Source: Verrucomicrobiia bacterium (lineage in GTDB: Bacteria; Verrucomicrobiota; Verrucomicrobiia; Verrucomicrobiales; Akkermansiaceae). Taken from it: DNA of 64,000 nt. This document shows positions 50,086 through 59,911 of the stretch, piece by piece (position 1 is the first letter of the stretch; the number at the start of each line of letters is the position of its first letter). The notes below the pieces were generated by a model. The model ran no database searches. It saw nothing but the letters and a program-made list of their open reading frames with translations, and was not told the origin of the DNA. The DNA is taken from NCBI GenBank assembly GCA_947462875.1, contig CANHQJ010000015.1:34543-98542 (forward strand). Direction: 5' to 3'. Both the position numbers and the translations under genes were made by a program.

Positions 50086-50109
50086 ATCTGTGACGAGAAA
50101 GAAGGCATC

Positions 50110-52566
50110 ATGCCACGGCGTAAGGTGAGTGATTTGAAACCCCTTCGCCCAGTACGGATTCTGACTCCTGCCTGCCTCGTTGCCAGCAGCCTCTCGATTT
50201 TCGCGGCCGATAAAATCACCTACGACGATCACGTCTTTCCGATCTTCGAGCAATCGTGCCTCAATTGCCACAATCCGGATAAAACCAAAGGCGGACTCGA
50301 TCTTTCCTCCTACACGAATACGCTCAAAGGCGGCTCCGGCGGAAAAGTCGCGGAACCCGGCGATACCGCATCGCCCCTGCTCACCTCCGTGATGCGCAGC
50401 GGCGAACTGAAAATGCCGCCGGAAGGCGATGCCATCAGCCCCGCACAAGTCGCCACGATCAAGGCGTGGATTGAGGGCGGTCTGTTGGAAAACAAAAACT
50501 CAAGCGCCCGCGCCGCGAAAAAACCATCCTTCCAGGCCAATCTCAGCGCGGCCACAGGGAAAAAACCGGAAGGCCCGCCACCCCTGCCGCAGCATGTTTT
50601 GTTAGAGCCTGCCGTCACCGCCGCGCGCGGTGCCGCCGTGCAAGCGATCGCCGCATCGCCCTGGGCTCCTCTCATTGCCATCAGCTCGCTGCGCCAGGTC
50701 ATGCTGGTGCATACGGACTCGTTGGAACTGGTCGGCATTATGCCCTTTCCCGAGGGCGAGCCCGTCTCGCTCACCTTCACCCCGGATGCCCGCTATCTCG
50801 TGGTCGGCGGCGGCATCGCGGGAAAATCCGGCCTCACCGTGACCTTCGATGTCACCACCGGCCAGCGCGTGCTCACCGCGGCGAAGGAGTTCGACAGCAT
50901 CCTCTGCGCGGACATCCGTCCCGGCTTTGACATCGTCGCCACCGGTTCGCCCTCGCGCCTGGTGAAACTCTGGAACACTCAGACCAATGAACTGCAGAAA
51001 TCCATGAAAAAACACACGGACTGGGTGACCGCGCTGGACATTTCGCCCGATGGCATCCTGCTCGCCACCGGCGACCGCAATGGCGGCGTGCTCGTCTGGG
51101 AGGCCGATAGCGGTGGCGATTTCCACACACTCCGAGCTCACCAGGCCGCCATCACCCATGCCGCTTTCCGCGCCGATTCGAATCTGTTAGGCACCTCCTC
51201 GGAAGACGGCTCCATCCGCATGTGGGAAATGAACGGCGGCACCGAGGTCAAAAAAATCGATGCCCACCCCGGCGGCGTGGCAGGCTTCGACTGGGCGCGC
51301 GATGGCAGCTTCGCCAGCACCGGACGCGATCAGAAGGTGCGGCTCTGGAAAACGGATTTCAACGTCCTGCGCGAACTCGGCAAAGTGCCCGCGCTACCCA
51401 CGGCCATCGCCATCGAAGCGGAAGGCAAACGCGTTTTCGTAGGCGACGTCAATGGACAGATTCATGTCATCGATAGCAGCAACGCCCAGGTCATCACGGT
51501 GCTGAACAACCACCCGCCCACCCTTGCCGAGCGCATCCGCTTCATCGATGAGCGCCTTGCCAGCCTGCCTAACGAACAAACCCAGGTGCAACAGGAAATC
51601 ACCGCCGCCCAGGCAAAATACGAACAGCACCAGCAGTCGATCAAAACGGCCGAGGCCGCCTTGCAACAGAACCGCCAAGTCGCCGCCCAGGCCCAGCAGA
51701 AACTCAACGGTCTCAAAGGCAAGCTCGATGCCACCCGCAAAACGCTCGCGGCAAAAAAAGCGGAGCGCGATGCCCAGCGCGCGCAATTGACCGCCGCGCA
51801 AACCACCCTCGATCAAAGCCGCCAACAACTCGCCACCACGCAAGCCGCCGGCGTGGGACCGGCGATCGAACAAGCCCAAACCGCCACGCGTGAGGCCGAG
51901 GCCCGCTTTCACCAGATCAATGCCACCATCCCGCCGCTGGAGACCGCCATCGCACCGCTGCAGCAGGAAGAACAAACCCTCCAAGCAAGCCTGGCCCCCG
52001 CCGAAAAAGAACTCGCCGCCGCTCAGGAAAAAATCGCTCCCGCCGAGACCGCGCTGAAAGCACTGCGCGATGCCAACCCCGCCATCGAACAGGCCCTCGC
52101 CGCGGCCAGGAAAAAACAGCAGGACAGTCAGGACGAACCGATGCGCTTGCGAAAATCCCGTCACCACTGGATCGCCGCGCAAACGAATGCCCGCGCGCTT
52201 GGTGCGAAAAAAGAGGCTCTCACGCAACAAAACGCCTTTGAAGATCAGGCCTCCGCGTATGCCGAGGCCGCGAAAGCCATCGAAACACTCGCCGCCGCAC
52301 GACTCCGGGAAGAGCAAGCGCTTTCCACCCTGATGCAGGAAACGCCGCCCACCGAAGAAAAGGCCCTCGCGTCCTGGCAACAGCGCGTCAACGATCAAAA
52401 AACAAAAACGACCCAGGCGCTGGAAGCGATGAAAAAGGCGGAAGCCGAATTGGTGAACCTGCGGGTGCAGATCGAAGCGCAAAGCCCCGCGCGCGTCCGC
52501 TCGCTCACCACCAGCCAGCAGTTGCACGAGGAATACCTTCGACAGCTCGCGGAAAAAACCGAATAG
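50110..52566 (+). CDS. Exported PSCyt1-WD40-coiled-coil protein
   Basis: Product of 818 residues from the ATG at 50110. After a signal or anchor segment (about 12-33) comes a PSCyt1 cytochrome domain with haem motif C50-LN-C53-H54 and LKMPPEGDAI. From about 150 to 475 there is a WD40-type beta-propeller (ITHAAFRADSNLLGTSSEDG, VRLWKTDF). The last ~340 residues are a long Gln/Ala/Lys-rich coiled coil. The combination of a haem domain, a propeller and a periplasmic coiled coil suggests a large envelope scaffold. Function is unknown. The start sits just after the terminator of the preceding gene. Confidence 0.88.
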   Translation: MPRRKVSDLKPLRPVRILTPACLVASSLSIFAADKITYDDHVFPIFEQSCLNCHNPDKTKGGLDLSSYTNTLKGGSGGKVAEPGDTASPLLTSVMRSGELKMPPEGDAISPAQVATIKAWIEGGLLENKNSSARAAKKPSFQANLSAATGKKPEGPPPLPQHVLLEPAVTAARGAAVQAIAASPWAPLIAISSLRQVMLVHTDSLELVGIMPFPEGEPVSLTFTPDARYLVVGGGIAGKSGLTVTFDVTTGQRVLTAAKEFDSILCADIRPGFDIVATGSPSRLVKLWNTQTNELQKSMKKHTDWVTALDISPDGILLATGDRNGGVLVWEADSGGDFHTLRAHQAAITHAAFRADSNLLGTSSEDGSIRMWEMNGGTEVKKIDAHPGGVAGFDWARDGSFASTGRDQKVRLWKTDFNVLRELGKVPALPTAIAIEAEGKRVFVGDVNGQIHVIDSSNAQVITVLNNHPPTLAERIRFIDERLASLPNEQTQVQQEITAAQAKYEQHQQSIKTAEAALQQNRQVAAQAQQKLNGLKGKLDATRKTLAAKKAERDAQRAQLTAAQTTLDQSRQQLATTQAAGVGPAIEQAQTATREAEARFHQINATIPPLETAIAPLQQEEQTLQASLAPAEKELAAAQEKIAPAETALKALRDANPAIEQALAAARKKQQDSQDEPMRLRKSRHHWIAAQTNARALGAKKEALTQQNAFEDQASAYAEAAKAIETLAAARLREEQALSTLMQETPPTEEKALASWQQRVNDQKTKTTQALEAMKKAEAELVNLRVQIEAQSPARVRSLTTSQQLHEEYLRQLAEKTE

Positions 52567-52574
52567 TCGCCCGC

Positions 52575-53600
52575 GTGTCCGATGCTCCCGAAATCCGCCT
52601 CAGTCCCGGCCCCGGCCCCGGCCCCGGCCCCGGCCTGCACTTGCGCGAGGCGGATCTGTGGCTCGATCCGCGCCGCCCGCAGCACCGGGCCTTCGTTTCC
52701 CACGCCCATGCGGACCACGTCGCCCGCCATCAACGCATCCTGTGCAGCCCGGTGACGGCGCATTTGCTCCAGACCCGCTATCGCATCGCCCGGGAGCGCC
52801 TGTGCATTCAGGAGTTTCATGAATGCCGGAACTGGCAGGGATTTCTCTGCACCCTCCTCCCCGCAGGTCACATCGCCGGCTCAGCCATGCTGCATATCGT
52901 GGACGAAACCAGCGGCGCCAGTCTGCTCTACACCGGCGATTACAAACTGCGTTCCTCGCGCAGCATCGAGAGCGCCTCGTGGAAAACGGCGGACACTCTC
53001 ATCATGGAAAGTACCTTCGGACTCCCTCGCTATGTGCTGCCATCCGCCTCGGCCATCGAGTCGCAGCTCTGTGATTTCGTCAAGGAATCGATGGCCGGAG
53101 CTCACACCCCCATTCTGTTAGGTTATTCGCTAGGCAAAGCCCAGGAAATCGCCGCCATCCTCGCGGCGCATCATATTCCCTTCGTGAATACGGCATCTGT
53201 CGCGCAAATGACAGAGGCCTGCCGCGCCGCCGGGCTCGCGCTGCCCGCAGCGAGCGCATGGCACGAGGAAATCCCCCACGGCCACGCCCTCATCGCGCCG
53301 CCACAGTTTCTCCGCCACAAGGACTTCTCCCGCATCCCCCGCCCGCGTACTGCCATGCTCACCGGCTGGGCGCTGCATCCCTCCGCACGCTTCCGCTACG
53401 GCGTGGACGCAGCCATCCCGCTCTCGGATCACGCCGACTTCCCGGATCTGCTGCGCACAGCGGAAATCGTGCAACCCCGCCGCATCATCACCGTCCACGG
53501 CTCCACCCGCGAGCTCGCCGCCAGCCTGCGAGCTAGGAATTTCAATGCCTGGAGCCATTTCGGCGATGACCAGCTCGAATTGTTCGCCGATTTCCCCTGA
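52575..53600 (+). CDS. MBL-fold nuclease (mRNA 3'-processing/ligase-associated exonuclease type)
   Basis: Product of 341 residues starting at GTG 52575. The metallo-beta-lactamase metal motif HAHADH is present, followed by GHIAGSAML, LLYTGDYKLR, and in the C-terminal beta-CASP/MBL part LSDHADFPDL and TVHGSTREL. This is the COG1236 group, which includes the ligase-associated DNA exonuclease, and the length fits that subgroup. No DNA ligase or Lhr helicase gene is adjacent to confirm it. A five-fold Pro-Gly repeat lies at residues 11-20. It starts nine bases after the upstream stop codon and is probably co-transcribed. Confidence 0.82.
   Translation: MSDAPEIRLSPGPGPGPGPGLHLREADLWLDPRRPQHRAFVSHAHADHVARHQRILCSPVTAHLLQTRYRIARERLCIQEFHECRNWQGFLCTLLPAGHIAGSAMLHIVDETSGASLLYTGDYKLRSSRSIESASWKTADTLIMESTFGLPRYVLPSASAIESQLCDFVKESMAGAHTPILLGYSLGKAQEIAAILAAHHIPFVNTASVAQMTEACRAAGLALPAASAWHEEIPHGHALIAPPQFLRHKDFSRIPRPRTAMLTGWALHPSARFRYGVDAAIPLSDHADFPDLLRTAEIVQPRRIITVHGSTRELAASLRARNFNAWSHFGDDQLELFADFP
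52605..52634 (+). repeat. CCCGGC hexanucleotide repeat, five units
   Basis: Five perfect CCCGGC units encode Pro-Gly five times near the N-terminus of the MBL nuclease. Slippage in steps of six would keep the frame and change only the linker length. Confidence 0.9.
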
Positions 53601-53729
53601 AATCCGCACTGCGCATATCTTGCTCAACCGACGCAAAACTTGCACAGAAACAATAATTGCATTCATGGGTAGAGGTGTTATTCTGCCTTGTCTCCCACGA
53701 GGAGACGTTTCATCAAATTCAGATTGTTT

Positions 53730-54860
53730 ATGTCAAAATTCCGCATTCCCTTTGAAAGGGTCAATTGGGTCACTAGCACGTTCCTGATCGGCACCTTCCT
53801 TCTCGCCGTTACCGTTGTCCCTTGGTACGTCATCAAAATCGAACAAACCTGGTTCCAGTGGGCCATGTTTGCCTTCATGGTTCCCGCCACCGCCATGAGC
53901 ATCACTCTCGGTTATCACCGGCTTTTCTCCCACCTGTCGTTCAAAGCAAAATGGCCGGTGAAATTGTTCACGCTGATCTTCGGAGCCTGCGCTTTCGAAA
54001 ATTCCTGCCTCGACTGGAGTGCCGATCACCGCACCCACCACAAGCATGTCGATCACGATGAAGATCCCTACGATATTTCCAAAGGCTTCTTCTGGGCCCA
54101 CATCGGCTGGTTGATGTTCAAACTCCGCCCCGAGCACCCCGCGACAAACGTCAATGACCTGCGCAAGGAAAAACTCGTGATGTGGCAGCACAATCACGTG
54201 CAAACCATCGCCTTCCTCGTCGGCATCGTGGGCCCCACGATTCTCGGCGGTCTTTACAACCACTTCTTCACCGAGCTTCCCGTGTGGCAAGGCGCCCTCG
54301 GCGGTTTCCTGATCGCCGGTGTTCTCCGCGTGGTCGTGGTGCAGCACTCCACGTTCTTCATCAACTCGCTCTGCCACACCATCGGCAAGCGCCCCTACTC
54401 CACCAAACACTCCGCCCGCGATAGCATCGTCATGGCATTCGCCACCTTCGGCGAGGGATACCATAACTACCATCACGAGTTCCAGCACGACTACCGCAAC
54501 GGCGTGAAGCCCTGGCAGTGGGATCCCACCAAGTGGACCATCTGGACACTGTCGAAGCTCGGCCTCGCCTCGAACCTGCGCCGCGTGCCTGACTCGAAAA
54601 TCCTGCTCGCCGAAATGGGCGAAGCACGCCTCCGTGCCGAGGAAAAACTCGCCGCGCTCAACGCCGCGAATCCCACCATGGCCGATCGCGCCCACGTCAT
54701 GCTCAACGAGCTTTGCCAGAACATCGCCAACAACTACGCCGAGCTGGAAAAAGCCGTCGCAGACCGCGTGGAAGTGTCCCGCCAGACCCTCCTCACCTGG
54801 CAGGCCGAAACCCGCGAGCTGGCCCGCTGCGCCCGCTCCATCCGCCTGATGCCGGCGTAA
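53730..54860 (+). CDS. Membrane acyl-CoA/acyl-lipid desaturase
   Basis: Product of 376 residues from the ATG at 53730. It has the three histidine boxes of delta-9-type desaturases: HRLFSH (63-68), HRTHH (100-104) and, further on, GEGYHNYHHEFQHDYR, with four hydrophobic segments between. The enzyme introduces a double bond in membrane fatty acids using a di-iron centre. About 75 C-terminal residues (from ILLAEMGEARLRAEEKLAAL) form an extra helical tail not needed for catalysis. It is monocistronic with a terminator. Confidence 0.92.
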   Translation: MSKFRIPFERVNWVTSTFLIGTFLLAVTVVPWYVIKIEQTWFQWAMFAFMVPATAMSITLGYHRLFSHLSFKAKWPVKLFTLIFGACAFENSCLDWSADHRTHHKHVDHDEDPYDISKGFFWAHIGWLMFKLRPEHPATNVNDLRKEKLVMWQHNHVQTIAFLVGIVGPTILGGLYNHFFTELPVWQGALGGFLIAGVLRVVVVQHSTFFINSLCHTIGKRPYSTKHSARDSIVMAFATFGEGYHNYHHEFQHDYRNGVKPWQWDPTKWTIWTLSKLGLASNLRRVPDSKILLAEMGEARLRAEEKLAALNAANPTMADRAHVMLNELCQNIANNYAELEKAVADRVEVSRQTLLTWQAETRELARCARSIRLMPA

Positions 54861-54883
54861 GCAGCTCCGCACCAATTTCCCAC

Positions 54884-54914
54884 ACGGGCCATTCGCAAGA
54901 ATGGCCCGTTTTTT
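54884..54914 (+). terminator. Rho-independent terminator of the desaturase gene
   Basis: ACGGGCCATTC-GCAA-GAATGGCCCGT is a perfect 11-base-pair stem followed by a T-run, 23 bases after the stop. Confidence 0.93.
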
Positions 54915-55250
54915 ATGCTGGGTGGTAGGAAAAAAGCAAACATCCTTGAAAATTGAACATCGGATATTAAAATTTCATGGATAAATGCAAAAAATTACTC
55001 GAACCAGGCTGTAGGAGTTCGAGAATGAGGATACTGGGACTGATTCGCCTAGTCATCCTGGTGGCATGAAAGTTGTTAGCCCGGGGTCGAGGAGCGAACG
55101 TGAAGAATACCCTGGGAGAGAAGGTTCAAAGATGAAAAGCTCCCGCAAAGGAATGCGAGAAATGCGCCGATTACTTGCGAAAAAGAAGCCCTTCCACGCG
55201 GACTGATGCTCAATGCCTTTGATGATTCGATCAGCCAATTGATGCTTGTG
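54915..55250. other. Gene-free stretch before the second REP cluster
   Basis: About 335 bases without a plausible gene, with lower GC than the surroundings by eye. Nothing structured is seen until the REP-like palindromes begin near 55251. Confidence 0.55.
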
Positions 55251-55516
55251 TCTTCCGTCCCAAAGGGATATTTCATATCAGCCCACGGAGCATCCGTGGG
55301 TGCGCATTCCCAAAATTTCATCGCGTCCTGAAGGGACGCTTCATCGTGGGCCGCACGTCAATCCCATAAATCGATGTTCATCAACGATCATACAATTTTC
55401 CCAAAAAAACACCCCGCTCTACCTGATGATGCGTCCCGTTGGGACGCAATCGTTCTTATCGGACATCTTACCCACGGATGCTCCGTGGGCTGGCATGAGT
55501 CGTCCTGTTAGGACGG
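55251..55516. repeat. REP cluster in inverted arrangement (REPIN-like)
   Basis: Left half: CCCACGGA-GCA-TCCGTGGG (55282-55300) and GCGTCC-TGAAG-GGACGC (55323-55339), with TCTTCCGTCC at its outer edge. Right half: GCGTCCC-GTT-GGGACGC (55431-55447), CCCACGGA-TGC-TCCGTGGG (55471-55489) and CGTCC-TGTTA-GGACG (55501-55515), ending in GGAAGAC. The halves are inverted relative to each other, with about 90 unrelated bases between. The right half has the same hairpin order and the same 23-base spacing as the units at 17507-17594. Confidence 0.85.
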
Positions 55517-55614
55517 AAGACTGAAGAAACCAAGGGTTGATTGTCCCCGAATAGACATTGGGCTCAATTTCTCGCTACTTTGTTTGGTCTGGCGCTTGGA
55601 AAGCGCTGCCACGG

Positions 55615-58600
55615 TCAGTCATCGATCCATTTGTCCAGGGCTTGCAGGAGTTCGTCGCTGCGTTTGACCTGATAGAGTTCGGGTAGCTCGACGGTGCATC
55701 GTTTGCCGCTGCTGTTTTGGAAATGCAAAAGCACCGGTGTTTTGCCCGGGTAGCCGGCGATGATGTGGCGGATGTCTTGCAGATCGTGTTCGCCGTGGCG
55801 CGTGGTCCACAGGGTCAACTGCACCGGGCCTTTGTCGTTCTTGGCGGCGACGCGGGGCTTGAGTTCATCCACCTCGTAGCCGGTGAGCCGGCGGGTTTGC
55901 GTGCGGTCATCCACCTGGATCGCGGCTTTGCATTTGATGATTTTCCCGGCTTCGAGAAATCCTTTGTCGCGCGCGGGCACGAAGGACTCGCCCCACATCA
56001 CCAGTTCCGTGGAGCCGGTGAAATCCTCGATCGTCAGCACGCCGAAGGGCTTGCCCGTCTTGGTCATTTTCGCCTCCACCGTGCGGATCATGCCGGCGAA
56101 GGGGAATCGCGCGCGCGGGTTGGCGGTATCGAGTTCATCGATGAGACCGATCTTGCAGAACTTGTCGGAATCCAGCAGTCCCCGGAATTTATCGAGCGGA
56201 TGACCGGTGACGTAGAAACCTAACAATTCCTTCTCATGCGCGAGACGCTCATCCTTCGGCCATTCTTCGATGATCTCGCCACGCTTCACCGGGGCCACCG
56301 GCGGGGCGAAGTCAATGGAGTCGAAGAGCGACACCTGGCCGGACGCGCGGTCTTTTTGCAGCGAGGAGGATGCCGCCACCACCGATTCCAGGCGGGCGAA
56401 CATCGTCGCGCGTGTCTCGCCGACCCAATCGAGCGCGCCGCATTTGACGAGAGTTTCGAGAATGCGTTTGTTCACCACGCGGGAATCGAGACGATTGGCG
56501 AGGTCCTCCAGCGATTGGAATTCCCCTTTCGCCTCGCGCTCTTCAATCGCGATGGCCATCGCCGCCTCGCCGCAGTTCTTGATGGCGGCCAGACCGTAGC
56601 GGATCGCGGCGGCACCGGAGGGCGTGGTCTCGGGTGAAAACCGCAGGCTGGATTTGTTCAGATCGGGTGGCAGAATCTCGATCTTCATGCGATGGCACTC
56701 GGCGACGAACACGGAAATCTTGTCGGTATTGTTGATCTCATTCGAGAGCAAGGCCGCCATGAACTCGACCGGATGATTCGCTTTCAGGTACGCGGTCCAG
56801 TAGGAAATGTGGCCATAGCAGGCGGAGTGGGACTTGTTGAAGCCGTAGCCGGCAAACATCTCGATCTTGTTGAAGATGGCATTCGCCAGCTTCTCGCTGA
56901 TGTTATTGGTTTTTTCACATCCATCGACAAATACGGCGCGTTGTTTCGCCATCTCGGCGGGGTCTTTTTTACCCATCGCACGACGCAGCAGGTCGGCGCC
57001 GCCGAGGGTGTAGCCCGCAAGCAACTTCGCGGCGTTCTGCACCTGTTCCTGATAGATCATGATGCCGTAGGTGGAGCCCGCGACCTGCTCTAACAAAGGA
57101 TGTTCGAATACAGGCTTGGTGCGGCCTTTTTTCACCTCGATCATCTGATCGATGAACTGCATGGCGCCGGGGCGATAGAGAGCGAGCAGGTCGATGATGT
57201 CCTCGATCTTGTCGATGCCATACTTGCGGCAGGTTTCCACCATGCCGCCGGACTCCAACTGGAACACGCCCATCGTTTCCCCACGGTTGAGAATCTCGAA
57301 GGTTTTCGGATCATCGAGCGGAGCCTCCGCCACGCGGAAGCCGGGGATGTTTTTGCGGATGTGCGCCTCGGCATCGTGAATGACGGTCAGGTTTTTCAGA
57401 CCGAGGAAGTCCATCTTCAGCAGGCCCACGTAGGTGATGGCACCCATGTCGAACTGCGTCACGACCTCGCCCTCGTTACCCACGGTCAGCGGCACGTGCT
57501 CGTCGAGCGGACGATCGCCGATCACCACGCCCGCCGCGTGCACGCCGGTATTGCGGACCAGTCCTTCGAGTTTCAGCGCGTAATCCCAGAGCTCGTGATA
57601 GGTCGTGGAGCCATCGACCAATTCGCGCAGCTCGGCTTTTTCCTTCCACTCTTTATCCAAAGTGACTCCGGGCTTTGACTCGATCATCTTGGCGATGCGA
57701 TCGGCCTCGCCGTAGGAAACACCCATCACGCGGGCCACATCGCGGATCACGCTTTTGGCACCGAGCGTGCCATAGGTGATGATCTGTGAAACACTGCGAC
57801 GTCCGTATTTTTCCCGCACGTATTCGATGACCTCGCCGCGACGGGATTGGCAGAAGTCGATATCCACGTCGGGAGGGCTGACGCGCTCGGGGTTGAGGAA
57901 ACGTTCGAACAGGAGCCCGAAGCGCAGCGGGCAAATGTCGGTGATGCCCATGGTGTATGCCACCAGCGAACCCGCCGCCGAACCACGGCCCGGGCCAACG
58001 GGGATATCGTGATCGCGCGCCCATTGAATGAAGTCGGCGGTGATCAGGAAATACGACGCGAAGCCGAGCTTGTTGATCGTATTGATCTCGTAGTCCAACC
58101 GCGCGACGACATCGGGCTCGGCGGCCTTTTCCTTGCCATAGCGCCGCTCCAGGCCCTCGAAGCAAAGCTTGCGGAAATACTCCTCGCGAGGCGAGCCATC
58201 GGGCGTGCCGAATTGCGGATACTTTTCCGAGCTGGAGGGATCAAGCTTGAGTGTGACATTGCAGCGCTCGGCAATCTCCAAGGTGGCATCGCAGGCCTCG
58301 GGCAGATCGGCGAAAATCTCACGCATCTCCTCCGCCGTTTTGAAATGCACTTCCGGCGTGTAGCGCATGCGGTTTTCATCGATGAGCTGCTTGCCGGTGC
58401 CGATGCAGATCAGGGCATCGTGCGCCTCGTGATCGCTGCGATTCAGAAAATGAACGTCATTGACGGCCACCAGTTTCAGACCAAACTCACGCGCGAGCTC
58501 CACCAACTGCGGCAACACCTGCAACTGCGGCCCGAGCCCGTGATTATGGATTTCCACATAGACATTCTCTTTGCCGAAAATCTCGATCAATTCCGTGAGC

Positions 58601-59082
58601 GTCTCCGCCGCCTTGGCACGATCCCCCGCCAGCAACCATTCGTTCACGGGACCGGAAATGCAGCCCGTAAGACAAATGATGCCCTTGGCAAACTGCCGCA
58701 AGTCACCGCGATCGATGCGCGGCTTGCCGTAATACATGCCCTCGAGATGACCGACCGTCACCAGTTTCGTTAGATTCTGCCAGCCTTCGTTCGTTTCCGC
58801 CAGAAGTGTCATGTGACAATTGCGCTTGCGCCCGGGAATTTCCTTTTTGTCCTCCTTCACCGTCGGGCACAGGTAGATTTCGCAGCCGAGAATGGGCTTC
58901 ACGCCGGCTTTTTTGCAGGCCTGGTAAAATTCGATCGCGCCATACATGTTGCCGTGGTCGGTCATGGCCACGGCCGGCATGCAAAGCTCCGCGGCGCGTT
59001 TGGCGACATCCGCCGCCCGTGTCATTCCGTCCAGTGTGGAGTATTCTGTGTGGAGATGGAGATGAACAAAGGATTCCGACAT
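55615..59082 (-). CDS. dnaE: DNA polymerase III, alpha subunit
   Basis: Product of 1155 residues, normal for the DnaE1 group. The N-terminal PHP domain has HLHLHTEYSTLDG and MTDHGNMYGA. The polymerase core has the catalytic aspartates in PDVDIDFCQSRRGEV and GPGRGSAAGSLVAY. The fingers contain the FNKSHSACYG motif. The C-terminal part has an OB-fold (GMIRTVEAKMTKTGKPFGVL). It is the replicative polymerase subunit. The gene is followed on its 3' side by the REP-containing gap. Confidence 0.98.
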   Translation of the reverse strand: MSESFVHLHLHTEYSTLDGMTRAADVAKRAAELCMPAVAMTDHGNMYGAIEFYQACKKAGVKPILGCEIYLCPTVKEDKKEIPGRKRNCHMTLLAETNEGWQNLTKLVTVGHLEGMYYGKPRIDRGDLRQFAKGIICLTGCISGPVNEWLLAGDRAKAAETLTELIEIFGKENVYVEIHNHGLGPQLQVLPQLVELAREFGLKLVAVNDVHFLNRSDHEAHDALICIGTGKQLIDENRMRYTPEVHFKTAEEMREIFADLPEACDATLEIAERCNVTLKLDPSSSEKYPQFGTPDGSPREEYFRKLCFEGLERRYGKEKAAEPDVVARLDYEINTINKLGFASYFLITADFIQWARDHDIPVGPGRGSAAGSLVAYTMGITDICPLRFGLLFERFLNPERVSPPDVDIDFCQSRRGEVIEYVREKYGRRSVSQIITYGTLGAKSVIRDVARVMGVSYGEADRIAKMIESKPGVTLDKEWKEKAELRELVDGSTTYHELWDYALKLEGLVRNTGVHAAGVVIGDRPLDEHVPLTVGNEGEVVTQFDMGAITYVGLLKMDFLGLKNLTVIHDAEAHIRKNIPGFRVAEAPLDDPKTFEILNRGETMGVFQLESGGMVETCRKYGIDKIEDIIDLLALYRPGAMQFIDQMIEVKKGRTKPVFEHPLLEQVAGSTYGIMIYQEQVQNAAKLLAGYTLGGADLLRRAMGKKDPAEMAKQRAVFVDGCEKTNNISEKLANAIFNKIEMFAGYGFNKSHSACYGHISYWTAYLKANHPVEFMAALLSNEINNTDKISVFVAECHRMKIEILPPDLNKSSLRFSPETTPSGAAAIRYGLAAIKNCGEAAMAIAIEEREAKGEFQSLEDLANRLDSRVVNKRILETLVKCGALDWVGETRATMFARLESVVAASSSLQKDRASGQVSLFDSIDFAPPVAPVKRGEIIEEWPKDERLAHEKELLGFYVTGHPLDKFRGLLDSDKFCKIGLIDELDTANPRARFPFAGMIRTVEAKMTKTGKPFGVLTIEDFTGSTELVMWGESFVPARDKGFLEAGKIIKCKAAIQVDDRTQTRRLTGYEVDELKPRVAAKNDKGPVQLTLWTTRHGEHDLQDIRHIIAGYPGKTPVLLHFQNSSGKRCTVELPELYQVKRSDELLQALDKWIDD

Positions 59083-59149
59083 GGTGCGCGCTCACAGTAG
59101 CGGAGGGCGCGGAGACGTGGCAAGTTCCATGCAAAAAAAAATCTCACGA

Positions 59150-59224
<75 letters not shown>

Positions 59225-59342
59225 ATCGTGAGGATTCGCCGCTTGGGAAAGCAGCGGGCGCGGAGATTGTACGAATCCGGCGATTTTGTCCAATAAAAAA
59301 ATCGCTATTGCATTTCAGCCCTTCCGTGCGAGTTTGTGGCCG

Positions 59343-59852
59343 ATGAATCCTCTCAAATACCTCGCTCCCGCCGCCGCCATCGTTGGCATCACTCTTCCCG
59401 GTGCCGCTGAACCGATTGCCGAGGGCGCCGCACTGCCCGCCGTCACCTGTGCCGATCAGGCTGGCAAGGAAGTGAAACTCGCGGAAACCGGCGCCAAAGG
59501 CTACGTGCTGGTGTATTTCTACCCGAAAGCCGACACCCCGGGCTGCACCAAACAGGCCTGCAGCCTGCGCGATGCCTATCAAAACATCACCGACAAAGGC
59601 GTGAAAGTATTCGGCGTCAGCATGGACACGGTCGAGGCGCAAAAAGCGTTTGCGGAAAAATACAAGCTTCCCTTCACACTGCTCGCCGACAAGGAAGGCA
59701 AAGTCGCTGATGCCTTCGGCGTGCCACACGTCGCGGGATTCGCCAAGCGCCAGGCCTTTCTTTTCCAAGATGGCAAACTCGTCTGGCGCGACCTATCCGC
59801 ATCCACAGACCAGCAAGCGGCCGATGTGCTCGCGTTCATCAACAAGAAATGA
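59343..59852 (+). CDS. Exported peroxiredoxin (BCP/PrxQ type)
   Basis: Product of 169 residues from the ATG at 59343. A signal peptide (MNPLKYLAPAAAIVGITLPG) precedes an AhpC/TSA fold. The peroxidatic cysteine is Cys68 in TPGCTKQAC, with Cys73 five residues later, the resolving position of PrxQ/BCP. It would reduce peroxides in the periplasm. Its reductant is unknown, because no exported thioredoxin is nearby. Confidence 0.9.
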   Translation: MNPLKYLAPAAAIVGITLPGAAEPIAEGAALPAVTCADQAGKEVKLAETGAKGYVLVYFYPKADTPGCTKQACSLRDAYQNITDKGVKVFGVSMDTVEAQKAFAEKYKLPFTLLADKEGKVADAFGVPHVAGFAKRQAFLFQDGKLVWRDLSASTDQQAADVLAFINKK

Positions 59853-59911
59853 TACGTCTGGCAATTTTGCTCTGAAATATCCTGCGAGTCCGCTTCGTAG
59901 TATTGTTTCAT

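Noticed and set aside
55617..59082. Replication origin near dnaE
   Set aside because: No cluster of DnaA boxes or AT-rich unwinding region, and dnaA/dnaN are absent; dnaE is not a reliable origin marker.
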